A stretch of DNA of 64,000 nt, taken from Amaurobius ferox (Eukaryota; Arthropoda; Arachnida; Araneae; Amaurobiidae). How positions within the stretch are numbered: the stretch's first letter is position 1; each line of letters starts with the position of its first letter. Below, one piece after another: positions 47,120 to 60,095 of the stretch. Location: positions 73,857,680 to 73,921,679 of the forward strand of contig OX578152.1 of the NCBI GenBank assembly GCA_951213105.1. Reading direction: 5' to 3'. Both the position numbers and the translations under genes were made by a program. The notes under the pieces are model-generated. The model saw only the letters and a list, made by a program, of their open reading frames with translations, was not told where the DNA came from and searched no databases.

Positions 47120-50100
47120 CATGAAAGAAATATGACGGGGATGAAAGCAACGGAAGTACCACCATGAACATCAAAACTATTGTTATAATTTGAAGGTCTG
47201 AGTCGGGTGACCTCAGCGCCAAATTCTATGATCCTGGGGATGAATCTGGCGAAATATTGCTAACATGTCAATTTTTGGAGTTCAAGAAATTTCTCGAAAT
47301 TTGTAGAATGGCAAAGAACACGAATTACGTGCCTTTTCCAGAATTTTTTACAGAAGGTGATATAAACTCGTCATAGTTTAGTTAGGTGGTTGACGTAAGA
47401 CGAGTAAAAATGAATTGTGAATAAGTCAGTGTCTGAGTAAATCATGAAAAAAATATGAAATTATGTAACGAAAGTCCCACTATATTTCAACTGCAGAACT
47501 CAATACAAAAACCAATATTATATTTTCTTGTAATTATATATATCCTTTAAACTGTATTATAAAACAATTGCAGTAGAAAAGTGTAAAAAAAAAAATAATA
47601 ATAAATCTGCGACATCTGTGCTATACGCCAGTATGAGTTAATTGCTTGCGCCAACTCACCCGGTGGAGTAACTGTAAAAGTTTAATCGTCGATAACTTAC
47701 TTCGTCGTCTGTGGTCCAATCCAAACGAAAAAAATAGCATTCTATTATTAATGTATCAAAACCGTATACTTTTACAAAAAAAATAAAAATTTAGAAAATT
47801 CCCCAAATATTGAAGCATTTCTCTAGATATGAAAAGTTTATTTCGTTTAAAAATAAAACCATGAAGGTTTAGTAAATTTCAAAAACACGCCAATGGCAAT
47901 TGGATTCAACAAATGGCCACAATTCAAATTTCAATGCGTTCTAAAGACATTCAAAAGTATTGGGTAAACCTGCAGGTTGATTTCTTTAATTTAAAACAAG
48001 AATCATAAAAATCGATTCCGAAAATTCGCCAAGACAGAAAACCGCCAGAACTAACATATATAGGTAATTAAATTCAGCACTGTTAACCTACCCTTTCGAT
48101 AATAAACCCATTAACTAGATTCTATGAAATTTGGTGTTTCTGTTGACATTAAATGACCGACGTTTGACATATCGACCATTACGCCGTAATATAACTGTGT
48201 GTTACGCCCTAATCACGTATTTCGTCCTGTGCACCTGCGCAATACGCCCTGAATAAGTGCTCGAACCCATGCATTCTAAACTTGCTTAAAATCAACATTA
48301 CGTTCCTTTAAATGAAAATACTTGCAATCAAAAATAAATAAATAAAATAACCAACGCATGGCTGAACTCCACTTTCTAATGCCAGAATCCACTTTTAAGT
48401 AGCTTTTATTGTTGTTGCAAATTTTACAAAATATCTTTGAAAAATCTCTATCGTTGGTCCAAATAATCTTCTCTACCCTTCATTTTAAAGGATTTGAAAA
48501 AAATCGTTCGATTGATACCAAGTACGACAATGCACCCGGCGAAATGATGCCAAGAACACAAAAATTGAATCGAAGCTATTTTCCACTACAATGGTTGATA
48601 CTGTTAAGTTTGGTGATTATTGAGCTATAAATAACCCCTTTTATGAGTAATTATGTCAAATATTGCCTTATGCTGCCATGGCAAGGAAATATAAAATTTC
48701 GAATACATTTCAAAGTTTTCGCTCAAATTTCAAAAATTCTATTTAATTCTAGATTTTTCGTTAACAAAGCCGGATAAAAAGTTTCGTGAAAATCCATTAA
48801 TATTTGTTGCAGATATCGTGCACACGGGAAATCGACCACATACAGGCGGAAGTCACTCTAAAAATACTCAAAACGTGTCCAGGCGTTTCTAAAATATATA
48901 CTGACATAAAATTCTCGTTAATTCACATCATTTTTGTATTTTAACATCCAGTTTGTGTAGAGCCGAGTTCCTCCACGAATGACGTCACGCCATAGCAATA
49001 CTTATATGTCTTTGGTTTTTCCAATGACCGAGGTCAGTGGGTTTTCACCTTAAAGGAGAGATACTTCTTATTCCTGCTCTGAGGTTTTCACACGCGCCTA
49101 AGCGAAGGGTGAGAATAATTCTCGGCCTCGCTCTTCCCCTCAGTACTGAGTTTTGTTAAAAATTAGCGATACACGAATATCTAATAAAATCATAATTAAT
49201 GAATGGATGATCCTAGAAACACAATGTTTGTGTTGGAGCAGTGTGTAATATGTTATACCTTGTTAAATAAGGAAAATCGGATTATCAGCAGGGCCCGAGT
49301 TAACTGAGGCTCGGGGCAGACACTCCCACCCCTCCATCTCTGGACATATATGAAATGAACACAAATATTTTTTTCAAAAACATGATTGCATTCTAGAAAA
49401 AGGTATTAAAAATGAAGCTTTAACACATTTTAATAGAATTTAAATCATTGGCAACTTTTTATCATAACCAACATACACTGGATCTTGAATCAGTGCGACC
49501 TTATCCCCAAAATGAATCTTTTCACTGAGCAAACCTATTTCAATGGTATAATGTTTTTCAAGACTTTTCGATGGATTCAATTTGGAGGCCCCGCTAATGA
49601 AGCTGCCCCGCATGTCCCTGCGTTAGTCAGACCTTGATTGTCTTGCAATTTCTCTATATCGCAATTTCAAAATCGATTACGTCATCAAAACACAAAAAAG
49701 TATATATTCTTTTTAAAATCGCAAAAATTCGTCTGTTGATAATAAAGATTCTGTAAATTTTTTTGAAAAAGAATTTTTCAATCTTTCCAATGGGGCAAAG
49801 ATGAAAACTGCGATAATATTTTCGATCGCTAAGAGACCGATTTGAGCAAAAATCACTCAAAATGGCGCTTCAATATCAAATAACTAAAGAACTAATCTGA
49901 ATTTAAAAAAAAGAAAAATCTCTACGAGGCATTTTCTCTCAAGAGCCGGGGTATTCCAAATTTAATAGTTGTATGCCACGTCGCTTAAATGTTCAGCTAC
50001 AGGCGACACAAACAGACAGAAAAACAACCGGACATACTTCGTTACTATATATAAATAAAATAAATTTGAGTCTGTAGGAAAAAGTATGTGTAGACCACAT

Positions 50101-51900
50101 CAGCCCCCCGCCCTCCCCTCTCAAAAGAACGATGTAAAAATAAAAAAACATTTGTGGAAGAGTGTAGAAATTACTTACTGAAAAGATAGAAGTTTATGTT
50201 AAATTATCGCTCTATATTCACGCTTTCAAGGTTAACTCTAAGCGAGTACAAGGCGCTGTTATTAATACATATAAAACAATCCGGCATGATAACTTACAAT
50301 ATATTTGAAAAGAAAGCAATTTGATTTTTATTAACCTAGAGATCAACAATGCCAAGCCCGAAACAATGGTCTCTTCGTGTGGAGCAAACGGAAACGGAAC
50401 AGAACAAAGCTATATTTATTATCTTTTCAACCATACCATGCTGAAATTTTTAAATTATGTGCAAGGTTTTGTACTACAACATCGAGGCCAAGAAAAAACT
50501 TCAGTGGATCCGACATCGAAATTAAAGAACCATTATTTAGGAGACATGTAATCAATGAGGTAGGTGAACCGTGAAATAAACTGTCTATCCCATTGAAAGA
50601 ATTTTTTAGAATTTAATAAGAGCTTTTCTCTCAATACATTATTCCATTTAAAGAAATCTGGAGAGAAAAGATCGACTCCAAGGTTTTTGTACATTTTTCA
50701 TTAAGAAAATTAAGCACTTTTTAAGGACTACCGAAAACCATTTTAACACCGTGAAAAAACATTTCAGCACTGTGAATGCATTATGAAATTTTTATCAAAC
50801 TTCACATAATATAATATCATTTTAGTTCAACACTATAACAGAAATCTGGAGAAATGTTTATAGAAATTTATGCTGATAAACTTTGCGTCAAATGTGAGCG
50901 ACATTTTGGATCTTGCTGATTTGAAAATATTTGACAGACTTTTGATAATATTTTATACGAATGATCACAAAGTAAGGAAAGGTGAGCTTTTCACGAGTAT
51001 ATTAGAGACTTTTACAAATGAATCATAAAAGGGGAAAAAAGTTTTTCCGATTGGTAGATGAGGAAGTTATGAATTATAATTGAAAAATAAAATGAAATAA
51101 ATGTTACAGAGAAAGAACCCGATTATGGGTACTGTAGTAATCTATAATTAGACGAAAGCAATCAAGATTGGGTTTCTACAAAGATAGAAGAAACTGGAAA
51201 AAACAGGGACCAGAAAATATGAAACACCTTGACCCGTCACTCTCCCGTTCACAATTTTTCATTCTATTATCGTAATTTCTGAACTGTAATATCTGTAAGA
51301 AAATTAAGCACATTTTAAGCATCTTAGTACAGATTTAAGCAGTTGTAAGGTCTTTTAAAATCGAAATTAAGAATTACAAAAATTTCCTAAAATCATGTTT
51401 TAAACACATTTGAATACAAATAATTTCGGGTCAAACTCAATGGTCTTTGGGCCGGGCTAGACTCGGGTTCTACTTTGTAAATTTCTTCAGGCTGGGGCAA
51501 GGTTTAAGCACTGGTATTGTCGAATTGGGCCGGATAAAAATATGAAATTTTAGCCCATGTACTCTAAAATATACGTTTCTAAAACCAATTCAGATATTTT
51601 GATAATTCACGAACATGTCTAGAATCTTCTAAAGTATGGTAAAATACGTCTAAAATATTTTAAAATATTCAGTAAAGACTACAAATATTGTAAACCGTCT
51701 TTATTCAATACACCATCAATGATGTACATGAAAAGTATTTCAAAAGGCCAAAGCGCTTTCGGACAGCATAGTGTCCATCATCAGTGGCAATAATAAGGAA
51801 TTGACAGACACCTAGAATATTTTCAAAATTTTCAACAGTTTTGTTTCGCTAAATACCAGAATGATGTTCAATAATAAATTATTTTTTTAAAAACCTGATG
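47120..51900. other. No gene or clear element seen
   Basis: Low-complexity AT-rich DNA with short scattered frames. A CAGGGCCCGAG-type G-rich end near 49288 and CCGCATGTCCCTG near 49608 hint at an old transposon, without a target duplication. Decayed Helitron-like ends appear near 50095 and 51895. A MITE-like CATCATCAGTGGC motif at about 51778 resembles one near 1575. Confidence 0.4.
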
Positions 51901-52109
51901 TGAGTAGCATATGATTTTTCCAAGACTCGAATTAATTTTTTTTACTTTCCCCTATAATACAAGGTAATATAGCGAAAGCACTGAGATAGTGTCCAAAACT
52001 GGGACACGACTTTTAGTGGATTTACATATTAGTATTTTAAAACACTAACATACTATTATTAGCGGGATCTGTGTGTATTTGGGTGTAATTATGTATTAAC
52101 TCTAGCTCA

Positions 52110-52880
52110 AAAACATTCGATGGAGTCTCTCACTCTCTCTCTCTCACACATACACATACTTTCACTCTCTCACACATACTTTCACTCTCTCACACATACT
52201 TTCACTCTCTCACATATACTTTCACTCTCTCACACACACACACTTGTCAAGCAGCATCGGGCGCGGTTAGTACTTGGGTGGGTGACCACCTGGGAACACC
52301 ACGTGCTGTTGGCATATTTCGGGCGGGGTAGCCCGGTGGTTTGCGCGCTGAATTTGCACGCTGCCACAACTGCCGCCGTGTTCATGAGGAGTACGATCAC
52401 GTTAAACATGTGGGTCCGTAAGTCCTTCCGAGAGGTTGGTGGTAAGGGAATGAGGGTACGGTCCCTGTGGATGCCTCCCCCACTGGGTTCCGGTCTAAAT
52501 TAGGTGGTACTTCCCGGCCGTCCAAACGGTTACCTTACACCTTTCTGGTAGGTCGGACGGCCTAGGTCTCAACAACACACAAACACTTTCACTCTCTCAC
52601 ACACACAAACACTTTCACTCTCTCACACACACAAACACTTTCACTCTCTCACACACACATACTTCACACTCTCGCACACACTTTCACTCTCTCTCTCACG
52701 CACATACTTTCACTCTCTATCTCACGCACATACTTTCACTCTTTCTCTTTCACGCACATACTTTCACTCTTTCTCTCTCACGCACATACTTTCTCTCTCA
52801 CGCACATATTTTCCCTCTCTCTCAAACACACATACATACACACACGCACACACACACACACTATACTCGCTCTCACATAC
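52110..52880. repeat. Compound CA/CT microsatellite, split by a SINE
   Basis: Long runs of CACACA, CTCTCT and the unit TTTCACTCTCTCACACA lie on both sides of the SINE at 52246-52575. A reading frame across it is low-complexity (Leu/Ser/His/Thr repeats) and not a gene. Confidence 0.9.
52246..52575 (+). mobile_element. 5S rRNA/tRNA chimeric SINE
   Basis: The first 70 bases (52246-52315) match the 3' half of 5S rRNA: GGGCGCGGTTAGTACTTGGG, GGTGACC, CCTGGGAACACC, GTGCTGTTGGCAT. They cover the internal 5S promoter (A box, intermediate element, C box). A tRNA-like A-box region (GGGGTAGCCCGGTGG) follows, then the shared SINE body and tail to 52575. Compared with the SINE at 35326, about 24 bases containing the tRNA B box are missing. 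It is inserted in a CA/CT microsatellite that hides any target duplication. Confidence 0.85.
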
Positions 52881-53029
52881 TCTCTCGTTATTAATCACAA
52901 AGCTTTTCTATGTATTTTACACATACAAAACATGTATGTAGTTTACACATATAAAACTATGTATTTTACACATTTATAATTTTAAATTCCTTCGCGGCCC
53001 ACCAACTTCGATGACACAAACACTGCTCT

Positions 53030-55470
53030 AAAGGAAATCAGAGATAGATTCGCGTACTCCTACCAGAAATGCCCAAGAGATAATAGCAGCAGAACAAAGT
53101 GAGGCAAGAGCAACAACCCTCCCAATACGTGTCATTACTTTGACTAGTATAACAGATAATACGATTACATAAATGCCAGACAAATATTACTTCTGAAGCA
53201 CATTAGCATGATCAGTTCGGTTACGCCTTGCTCTGTTCCTGAACAAAGGGGGATAACCTTTGAGACAAAACCAGTTCCACAAGACTTGTGCAGTTCATTT
53301 TTTTTAAGCAGTTCCTAATCAGTTAAGATATTGTTAATCTCTAAACATTTAAAAATACGAAATGCAAAACACCATAAGAATAATAAAAACGTATGTACTT
53401 CTAATGCATTTCCAACCTGTATCGGATGTTGCAGCTGAATGATGTTGCTTAATTCTGCTCATTTCAAATTGGGAAAATTGGCAGCGGCTTCCGACCGATG
53501 GAGCCGAAATAGTTTTACGTAAACAACGTAAAATGAAACCCCGATACAGTTCAATACGTTTATTCGTAATTTTCAGTTGCATTTGCTTCATTTACAACAG
53601 ATAATATGAAGTAAAATACAAAATTAAAACGGCTAAATTTAAAACTTTTCAAAATAGCTCAAAATATTAAAATTATAAACACTATATATCGAAAACTAAG
53701 AACCCATTCCGAAATCCAATTATATAACCCTGTAGGGCTTTCAAAGAACTGTAAATTACTCGCTTATCCTTCCGCATATTACCGCTATAGCTATAGCACC
53801 TTTGATTTCCGAGTGTATAAGCAATACAAACTTTTAAAAGAGGAAAATATTCAATCTTTTTTTAATTGACAAGGCGATTCTTCGAAAACAAGAGCTTTGC
53901 AGAAACAAATGATTGATCTAAAAACTGGATTTCCTACTGAACATTTTCATAGCTTACTCTTCGCATCTATATTTTAGAGTTTAGTAATTTTTTCGAGTGA
54001 ATGTAAGCAAAGTGAAGCAAAAACTTGCTCATAGAAAAACCTTTTATTTTTTTGGAAAAAAATAGTTCAAAATAATAATATTATTTTTATTTATTCCTAA
54101 ATGGTACCCATTACTGAGAAAACACGTATGAATATTTATATTTTATCTATTTAATTCGAAAATATAAGCGTCCAAAGAGTTTACATTTTTCGCAACGCTC
54201 CGATTTCAGCCATAGACGCTATTCACGTCAAAAAATTGCATTAATGTTTAAGCCATTTTTATGGAATCTGAAAAATTTCAATAATAAACAGACTACCACT
54301 AGGGTTGACGGATTTTATCTAGACCAAGAAGAGCCGGCTGGCTTTATTTGGTTTAAATATATAGCTTTAAATAAAAATATATATAAAAATATATAGCTTT
54401 TTTCTCAAATTATCAAACGGTTTGGCGTTCGAAAATAAAAACATTAAATTATGACAATTTGACAATAAGAATGATCGGCAACAGTCGACGGTACATTACA
54501 TGGAAACGAACCAGTCTTTACCAGAAAAATCTGTAACCATCATCGTCGCAAGAATTGGCAAGTAATCAAATGTCTGTAAAGACCGAAAATTGAACATCCA
54601 GGAATTTTCCCCAGCAGATTTCAAGAAATCGGTTGGCCAGCCCCTTAATCTGCTGGATTCTTTTAAAAATAATTAAACTCAAGCTTACACAAATTGATCT
54701 TTAATGCACGCCTTAAAAGTTTTTACCAAACAACTTAAAAAATAAACTTGAGTGTGGCTCAATTCGACTGTCTCATACTAGAATCCATTTTTAAGTCGCT
54801 TGTGACATATTTTATTATTATCATCATGACAATAAATTGTTTGTTTGAGGATTTTGCTATGATTTATGATTTTTTTTTCTCTTATTTTTATTTATTTCTT
54901 TATGTGATCATCGTAATTGTGTTTCGTTTTGTATTGCTGAAAAATAAATAAATAAATAAAAGCCAATTAAAACAGACTTTTTGTGAATTTTAGCCAGCTT
55001 GTATACAACCCTGTCTGTCTACCACGGTGCAAAAACATTTCGAAATAAAAAGACGCCATCATTTCAAGTTGATTTAATAGCTGACTAAGCTAAATAAATG
55101 TTCATTGTCCTACCAGGTGCATAACAAAATTAGTTTCCATGAATCATTGTTATAATATCCACTGAGCGCTACAGTTCAACGGTGATATAATAAAGCTCAA
55201 TGCTGAAATCGCAGAATAACAAATCAAAATTTTGATAACACGAAGACTCTTCTCCGAAATAAAAATCCACAAGCTGTTTTTGCATTTACAGGTAAACAAT
55301 CACACAGCCTACAAACAAATGTTATCAGCTGATATTCGATATCGTTTATGTTGCTTTATTAATCAATTGAATAGATTTTGATATACTAGTCAAACCTTGA
55401 AACGCAGACTTCGAAATTTTACGGTTTATTTATTTATTTATTTATTTATTATTTCTAATTTTTTATTAAC
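53030..55470. other. No gene seen
   Basis: Apart from a possible hAT end fragment at about 52982-53021 (reverse: CAGTGTTTGTGTCATCGAAG ahead of GGTGGGCCGCG), only AT-rich sequence with short chance frames. Confidence 0.45.
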
Positions 55471-55479
55471 ACTTTACAA

Positions 55480-56990
55480 AGCGTGAAAAAAATTCAGAAA
55501 TTTTTATACAACTCATCTTACAATCACTTGTTTACATTTTACATTCATTAAAGTTAGGCTTCGTTGTAGAAATAATCAAAGTTCGATGATCATTTAAACT
55601 CAAAAGTACTGTAACTGCGTCGGGGCAGAATATATAGATGCACAGAAAAAACGCAAAAATAAAGCGATTTTAGGACGGATGCAACACTAAATATAAATTA
55701 AAAAGAACTTTAAAAATTACAATTTTAATATGCCATATTTCAATGGATAACATATTTCGTTTTGAAGTGGGTCACGTGATCTCTTAATATAATATGGGCA
55801 TAATTAATATTTCAATTTTTATTTAAAAAACTACCAAACATATATTGCTGAAATTTTTTTTATATATTTTATGGGATAATTTGAATATTTCCTAAAATTT
55901 TCGAAGCAATTTGTGAATTTTAACTTCGCTTAAAAAATGTTTGAAAAATTAGGTCCCATAGGATTCAATGTATTTCACTTTTTCAACCTGGGTTCAATCC
56001 AAAACTAATTGGGTGATATTATTCATTTACATTCCTATATTATTCATTTACATTCCTATATGTCACAGACCGTCTCAACAACATAACTAGAATTTCATTT
56101 TGATAAAGTCAATTTTACTACAGTTATCGTGGGAACGGACAGACAGACACACAAAATGAACAAAGTCATAAACACGCAAAATTATTTAACTCTGGAGTTT
56201 GGAATAAATATGTATGAATGAAATACTCACTGCTTTTACATAGAGAGCCTGACGATTTATATTTCGATGACGTCATTTGAATAAGTTTGAATGAAGTTTT
56301 ACGCATGGAGTTAGAACGTACTTTTACCTCCATAGTTTTAATTTTCCAAGTAAAATAAATTATTGTAGTTCTCTGATAATTAAAAAAATATCGCCCCTGA
56401 ATGTATCGTATTTTAGAGATGTTTAAATAAAATTACAGTTGGATAGTGTTTTATAATCAATGCTTTATGAATGATTGATCTTTCTTGTATTTATATTTAG
56501 TGTTGCATCCGTTCTAAAACCGCTTTATTTTTGCATATTATCCGTGTTTCTAAATTTGTGCTTACGCAATTACAATGTTTTTTATTTTAAATGATCGCTA
56601 AACTTTAATTATTTTTACAAAGAAGCCTAATTTTAACATATGCAAAATGCAGACAAAACAAGCGATTGTAAGATGAGTTGTATATATTGCTGAAATATAT
56701 TGCTGAATTTTTTAACGCAAAATTATTTAGCTCTGGAGACTGGAATATAAGTGATATGAATGGAATATTCATTGATTTTACTTCGCTAGAGAAGCAAGCG
56801 ATTTTGTAGCATTTTCTTTTTTAATGAAGTTTTAAGTTTCCAATTATTATACTAGATAATTTTTAAAATGTCACCACTGAATGCATCGCATTTTAGAGAT
56901 GTTTAAATAAAATTGCATTTTAGTTGGAAAGTGTTTCATAATCAATGCTTTATGCATGATTAATCTATCTTGTATTTTTTTTCAACACCC
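55480..56990. repeat. Dispersed repeat related to 34.8-36.7 kb, partly inverted
   Basis: 55480-56200 parallels 35880-36690 on the plus strand, with shared GGGTTCAATCCAAAACTAAT and GACAGACAGAC. 56230-56480 parallels 35010-35245 in reverse, with TTCGATGACGTCATTTGA and AATCAATGCTTTATG. A second reversed piece lies at about 56640-56980. The family is unknown; it is non-coding. Confidence 0.6.
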
Positions 56991-57130
56991 TAAATATCGC
57001 AAAATAAACGATTTAGCTACAAAACAATGTTGAAAAATAAAATATTTTCAAAGAATGTATGAAGTATTCAATGTAAACACATTTCTGAATTTTTAGAAGT
57101 AAAATAAAGGAAAATTAAAGTTTGGTTATG

Positions 57131-57859
57131 CAAGGTGTCTCAAAACAATTACACGACTAAATATCTCTTGAATGATTGGTCGTAAACCCATAATTCCAAT
57201 TAAAGAAGTGCTTTAACCAATTCAGTAAAAAGTACAAAATGTAAATATTTATACGCCTTCCCCCTAGAAAAAAAATGTCATTATAAAAATATTTTCTATG
57301 GGCCAATTAATCAAACAAAAAAAATTCCATTATCATACTATCAAAATTACTTGAAATATCTATCATTTATTGTTTTCGGATAATTGGGAACTGCATAAAA
57401 CTTTTGATAAAGATAAGTGCACATGGAAGTTTCATCTATCGAAATTCAACATCTGTATGACCCCTTAAATCTATGTTTTCACCGTTTCTTTTCATCGGGT
57501 AAAGAACTATAATAATATTTTACACTGTAACACAGTAATTTTTTACATTGTAAATCTTTACATTAATTTTGTACAATAACAATTTTTTTAGGACCAATTT
57601 TGCAAATCAGAAAACCGATTTTTTTCCCCAAAAAATCTTGAAATCAATAAGTAATAATTTCTTAATCGAAACTTTCTTTGTAGAGAACCCATATAAAATA
57701 AAAGATAACTTTTGTACTTTTTTACTAAAACGTGTCAGGTGACCCAAACTGCGGTAGTCTGAAAATGTATCTTAAAGAATTTCTTAAATTCGAACCATGG
57801 CTCTGCGACCAATCATTCAAGAGATATTTAATAGTATACAATCATTTTGAAACACCCTG
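57131..57859. mobile_element. Mariner/Tc1-type foldback MITE M4
   Basis: Ends CAAGGTGTCTCAAAA and inverted CAGGGTGTTTCAAAA. Arms share ATATCTCTTGAATGATTGG in inverted orientation. TA follows the right end and TG precedes the left. Length is 729 bp. Confidence 0.6.
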
Positions 57860-58149
57860 TATACATTATACATTTATATGCAGATTTTTAAGCGAATGAA
57901 AAATCCTCCTCCAAAATATGTGGATACATACCTTTATATTTCTGGTATTTTATGTTACTTAATATCACAATCAGTTCTAAAAAATTATTGCATATTTTTT
58001 TTAAAATAAGCCAATCAAGTCGATGAATTGGATGCATTAAGTTGATTTGTGTTAGTACATACTAGGTTAATGCCTTTTATATGCATAACGAATTTTATGC
58101 TATCAGTTTCCTGCATTATATAAAACAAGTATCAAATTAATTATTTACA

Positions 58150-58800
58150 CATATTTGATCTCTTATTTCCGAATTTGACGGTTTTTATGGGCCATTTCGC
58201 ATTAAAAAAGGGCCTTTTTAACGAATTATACTAAAATCTATTCAGCACCAAGATTATTTCCAAGTGACTTTGGTATCAAATTTTTAGAAATTTTATCAAA
58301 TTGCTTCTACAGCGAAAAACATTGTCAGCTCCTCAAAATTCAGTAAACTTAAATATCTCGAGAATGGTCCATTCTAGAGTTATTAGGCTGGTGTTTTTCA
58401 TTTTGTCGTTTAAATTGCGTATCACACAAGCATGTCATCAATACATCTCAGCAAATTTAGTCTTGTATTTCTGATTTTGACGATTTTTGCCGGCTGTTTC
58501 GGGAAAGGGAAACAAAACAACAGCAAAAAGTTCGTTTTTCGTTAATCGTACTAAAATCTAATCAACACCAGGATAGCCCACAAGTGACCTATATACCAAA
58601 TTTTGTGAATTTTCGTCGAATAATTTATGAGCTAGAGTGACATTACATTACACAAACAGACCTACAGACAACACAAATAGACAGACATTACGCTAAAAAT
58701 AGTGGTTTTGTGTTCTAGTGTCCAAAAGGTGCAGATTCGTCGAAAACTCAAGTTCCAATTTTCGACACGATTCTAATACTTTCTCTATGCATTAACATGC
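58150..58800 (+). mobile_element. Helitron-like element H8, second subfamily
   Basis: It shares with H3 the duplicated GGGCCATTT/GCCGGCTGTTT...CAAATTTTGT blocks, the CAGACA-rich stretch and the GTCGAAAACTCAAG terminal hairpin followed by CTTTCTCTATGCATTA. The start is poorly defined. Confidence 0.5.
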
Positions 58801-59697
58801 AGTGTAGTAAAAGTAAAATATATCTCAAAAACACAGGTAAAAACTCACAAGAGAAATTTAAAACACGTCTAAAAAATAATCAACCATAACGAATATGAAT
58901 ACGAAATGAAACATCTATAAGTAAAGCCACTTAGAACACTTATCCGAACAGGCAATTTTCACGCTAAACGGCCCTGCAAACCTATTACCTCATTATTAGA
59001 CTCCTTTCCACCATTAAAAAGATTGATCTACCACTGACCGAGAAAGAAAATAAAAGAGAGGAATGAATTTCATTAGCTTAGAAAAATGAGCTACATAAAG
59101 TTTATTACTCGAAAGAACGGCATATTTAACTCAGAGATAAAAGTGCAATACCTTCTCTGCAATGCGTAGTATATGTATGTATGGGGGAATTATTGCAGAA
59201 AGGTCGAAAATGTGAAATCGAGCTTTCAACAGGATTACATAATTTATGTGCAATATATCAGAGCTGCCAAATTTTACATAAGCCAAAGAAGACGAAGAGC
59301 TTATTTTGGTTTAAACCGGTTTTAAAGAAGTTTTTTTTAAATAGAAGCATGATAAGATTATGAAATGTTATTATTTTTTTTAATAGTTGCCTTTCGACAT
59401 TTTAACAGTGGCAAGTTTTCGTTTTCCGTATCTGCAAAGCATAATGATTTCGCGTTTCAACTCATTTGACATTCACTTCGTTAAACTTGCCGAAAAACAA
59501 AATTTCAGAAATGTGTATATTGCTATTTGAGATCATTATAAGCATTTTTGATTATATTTAATGTTGTTTTTAACTTACTATTACATAACACACAAAACAC
59601 CAATGATGATATAAATTTACATTATGCAAATTGTGCTTGCACAATTTCCACAAGATGCAGTCGTGTGAAAAAAAAAAACTATCAAATTTCCTTTTAA

Positions 59698-60095
59698 CAC
59701 ATTGCCGGCCGGCTATTTTACGCCAAAGCTATTCAGTGCCACAGCTGAATATAAAATGAAAACATCTGCATAAGCTTCAATAAATTTTATTTACATAGCA
59801 TGCGTTCAAATTAAACTTACTACATATATTTAATAATTTTTTCGAGTATGGTATATTGTAAAGCATTTACGTACGTGCAATGGTACACAACAAGTTTTAC
59901 AAACATATCGGGTTTCGCTGCGCTTTTCTTTGGAAGAGCATGCATACTCTGCATTCTCTAATGGGATTTTTTTCCCCTGCTAGTATAACTATTTTTTCTA
60001 AAATATAGTGACATGAAAACATGAGTATATTCGTGACCGGTCAGCAACGTTCGGCCATGCAAGCATGAGTATACTCGTGACCGGTCAGCAAAGTG
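59698..60095. mobile_element. Small piggyBac-like MITE
   Basis: It begins CACATTGCCGGCCGGC after TTAA (59694-59697) and ends with the inverted CACTTTGCTGACCGGTCA followed by TTGA (60096-60099). Length is 398 bp, non-coding. Near the right end a 47-bp segment with ATGAGTATACTCGTGACCGG is duplicated (about 60020 and 60066). Confidence 0.65.

Noticed and set aside
49288..49612. Possible hAT element with CAGGGCCCGAG and CAGGGACATGCGG ends
   Set aside because: The inverted ends agree for only a few bases and no 8-bp duplication matches.
52246..52315. A functional 5S rRNA gene
   Set aside because: Only the 3' half is present and it runs straight into SINE sequence without a T-run terminator.
52120..52503. 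127-codon frame beginning with Leu/Ser/His/Thr repeats
   Set aside because: It reads through the CA/CT microsatellite and the 5S-tRNA SINE.
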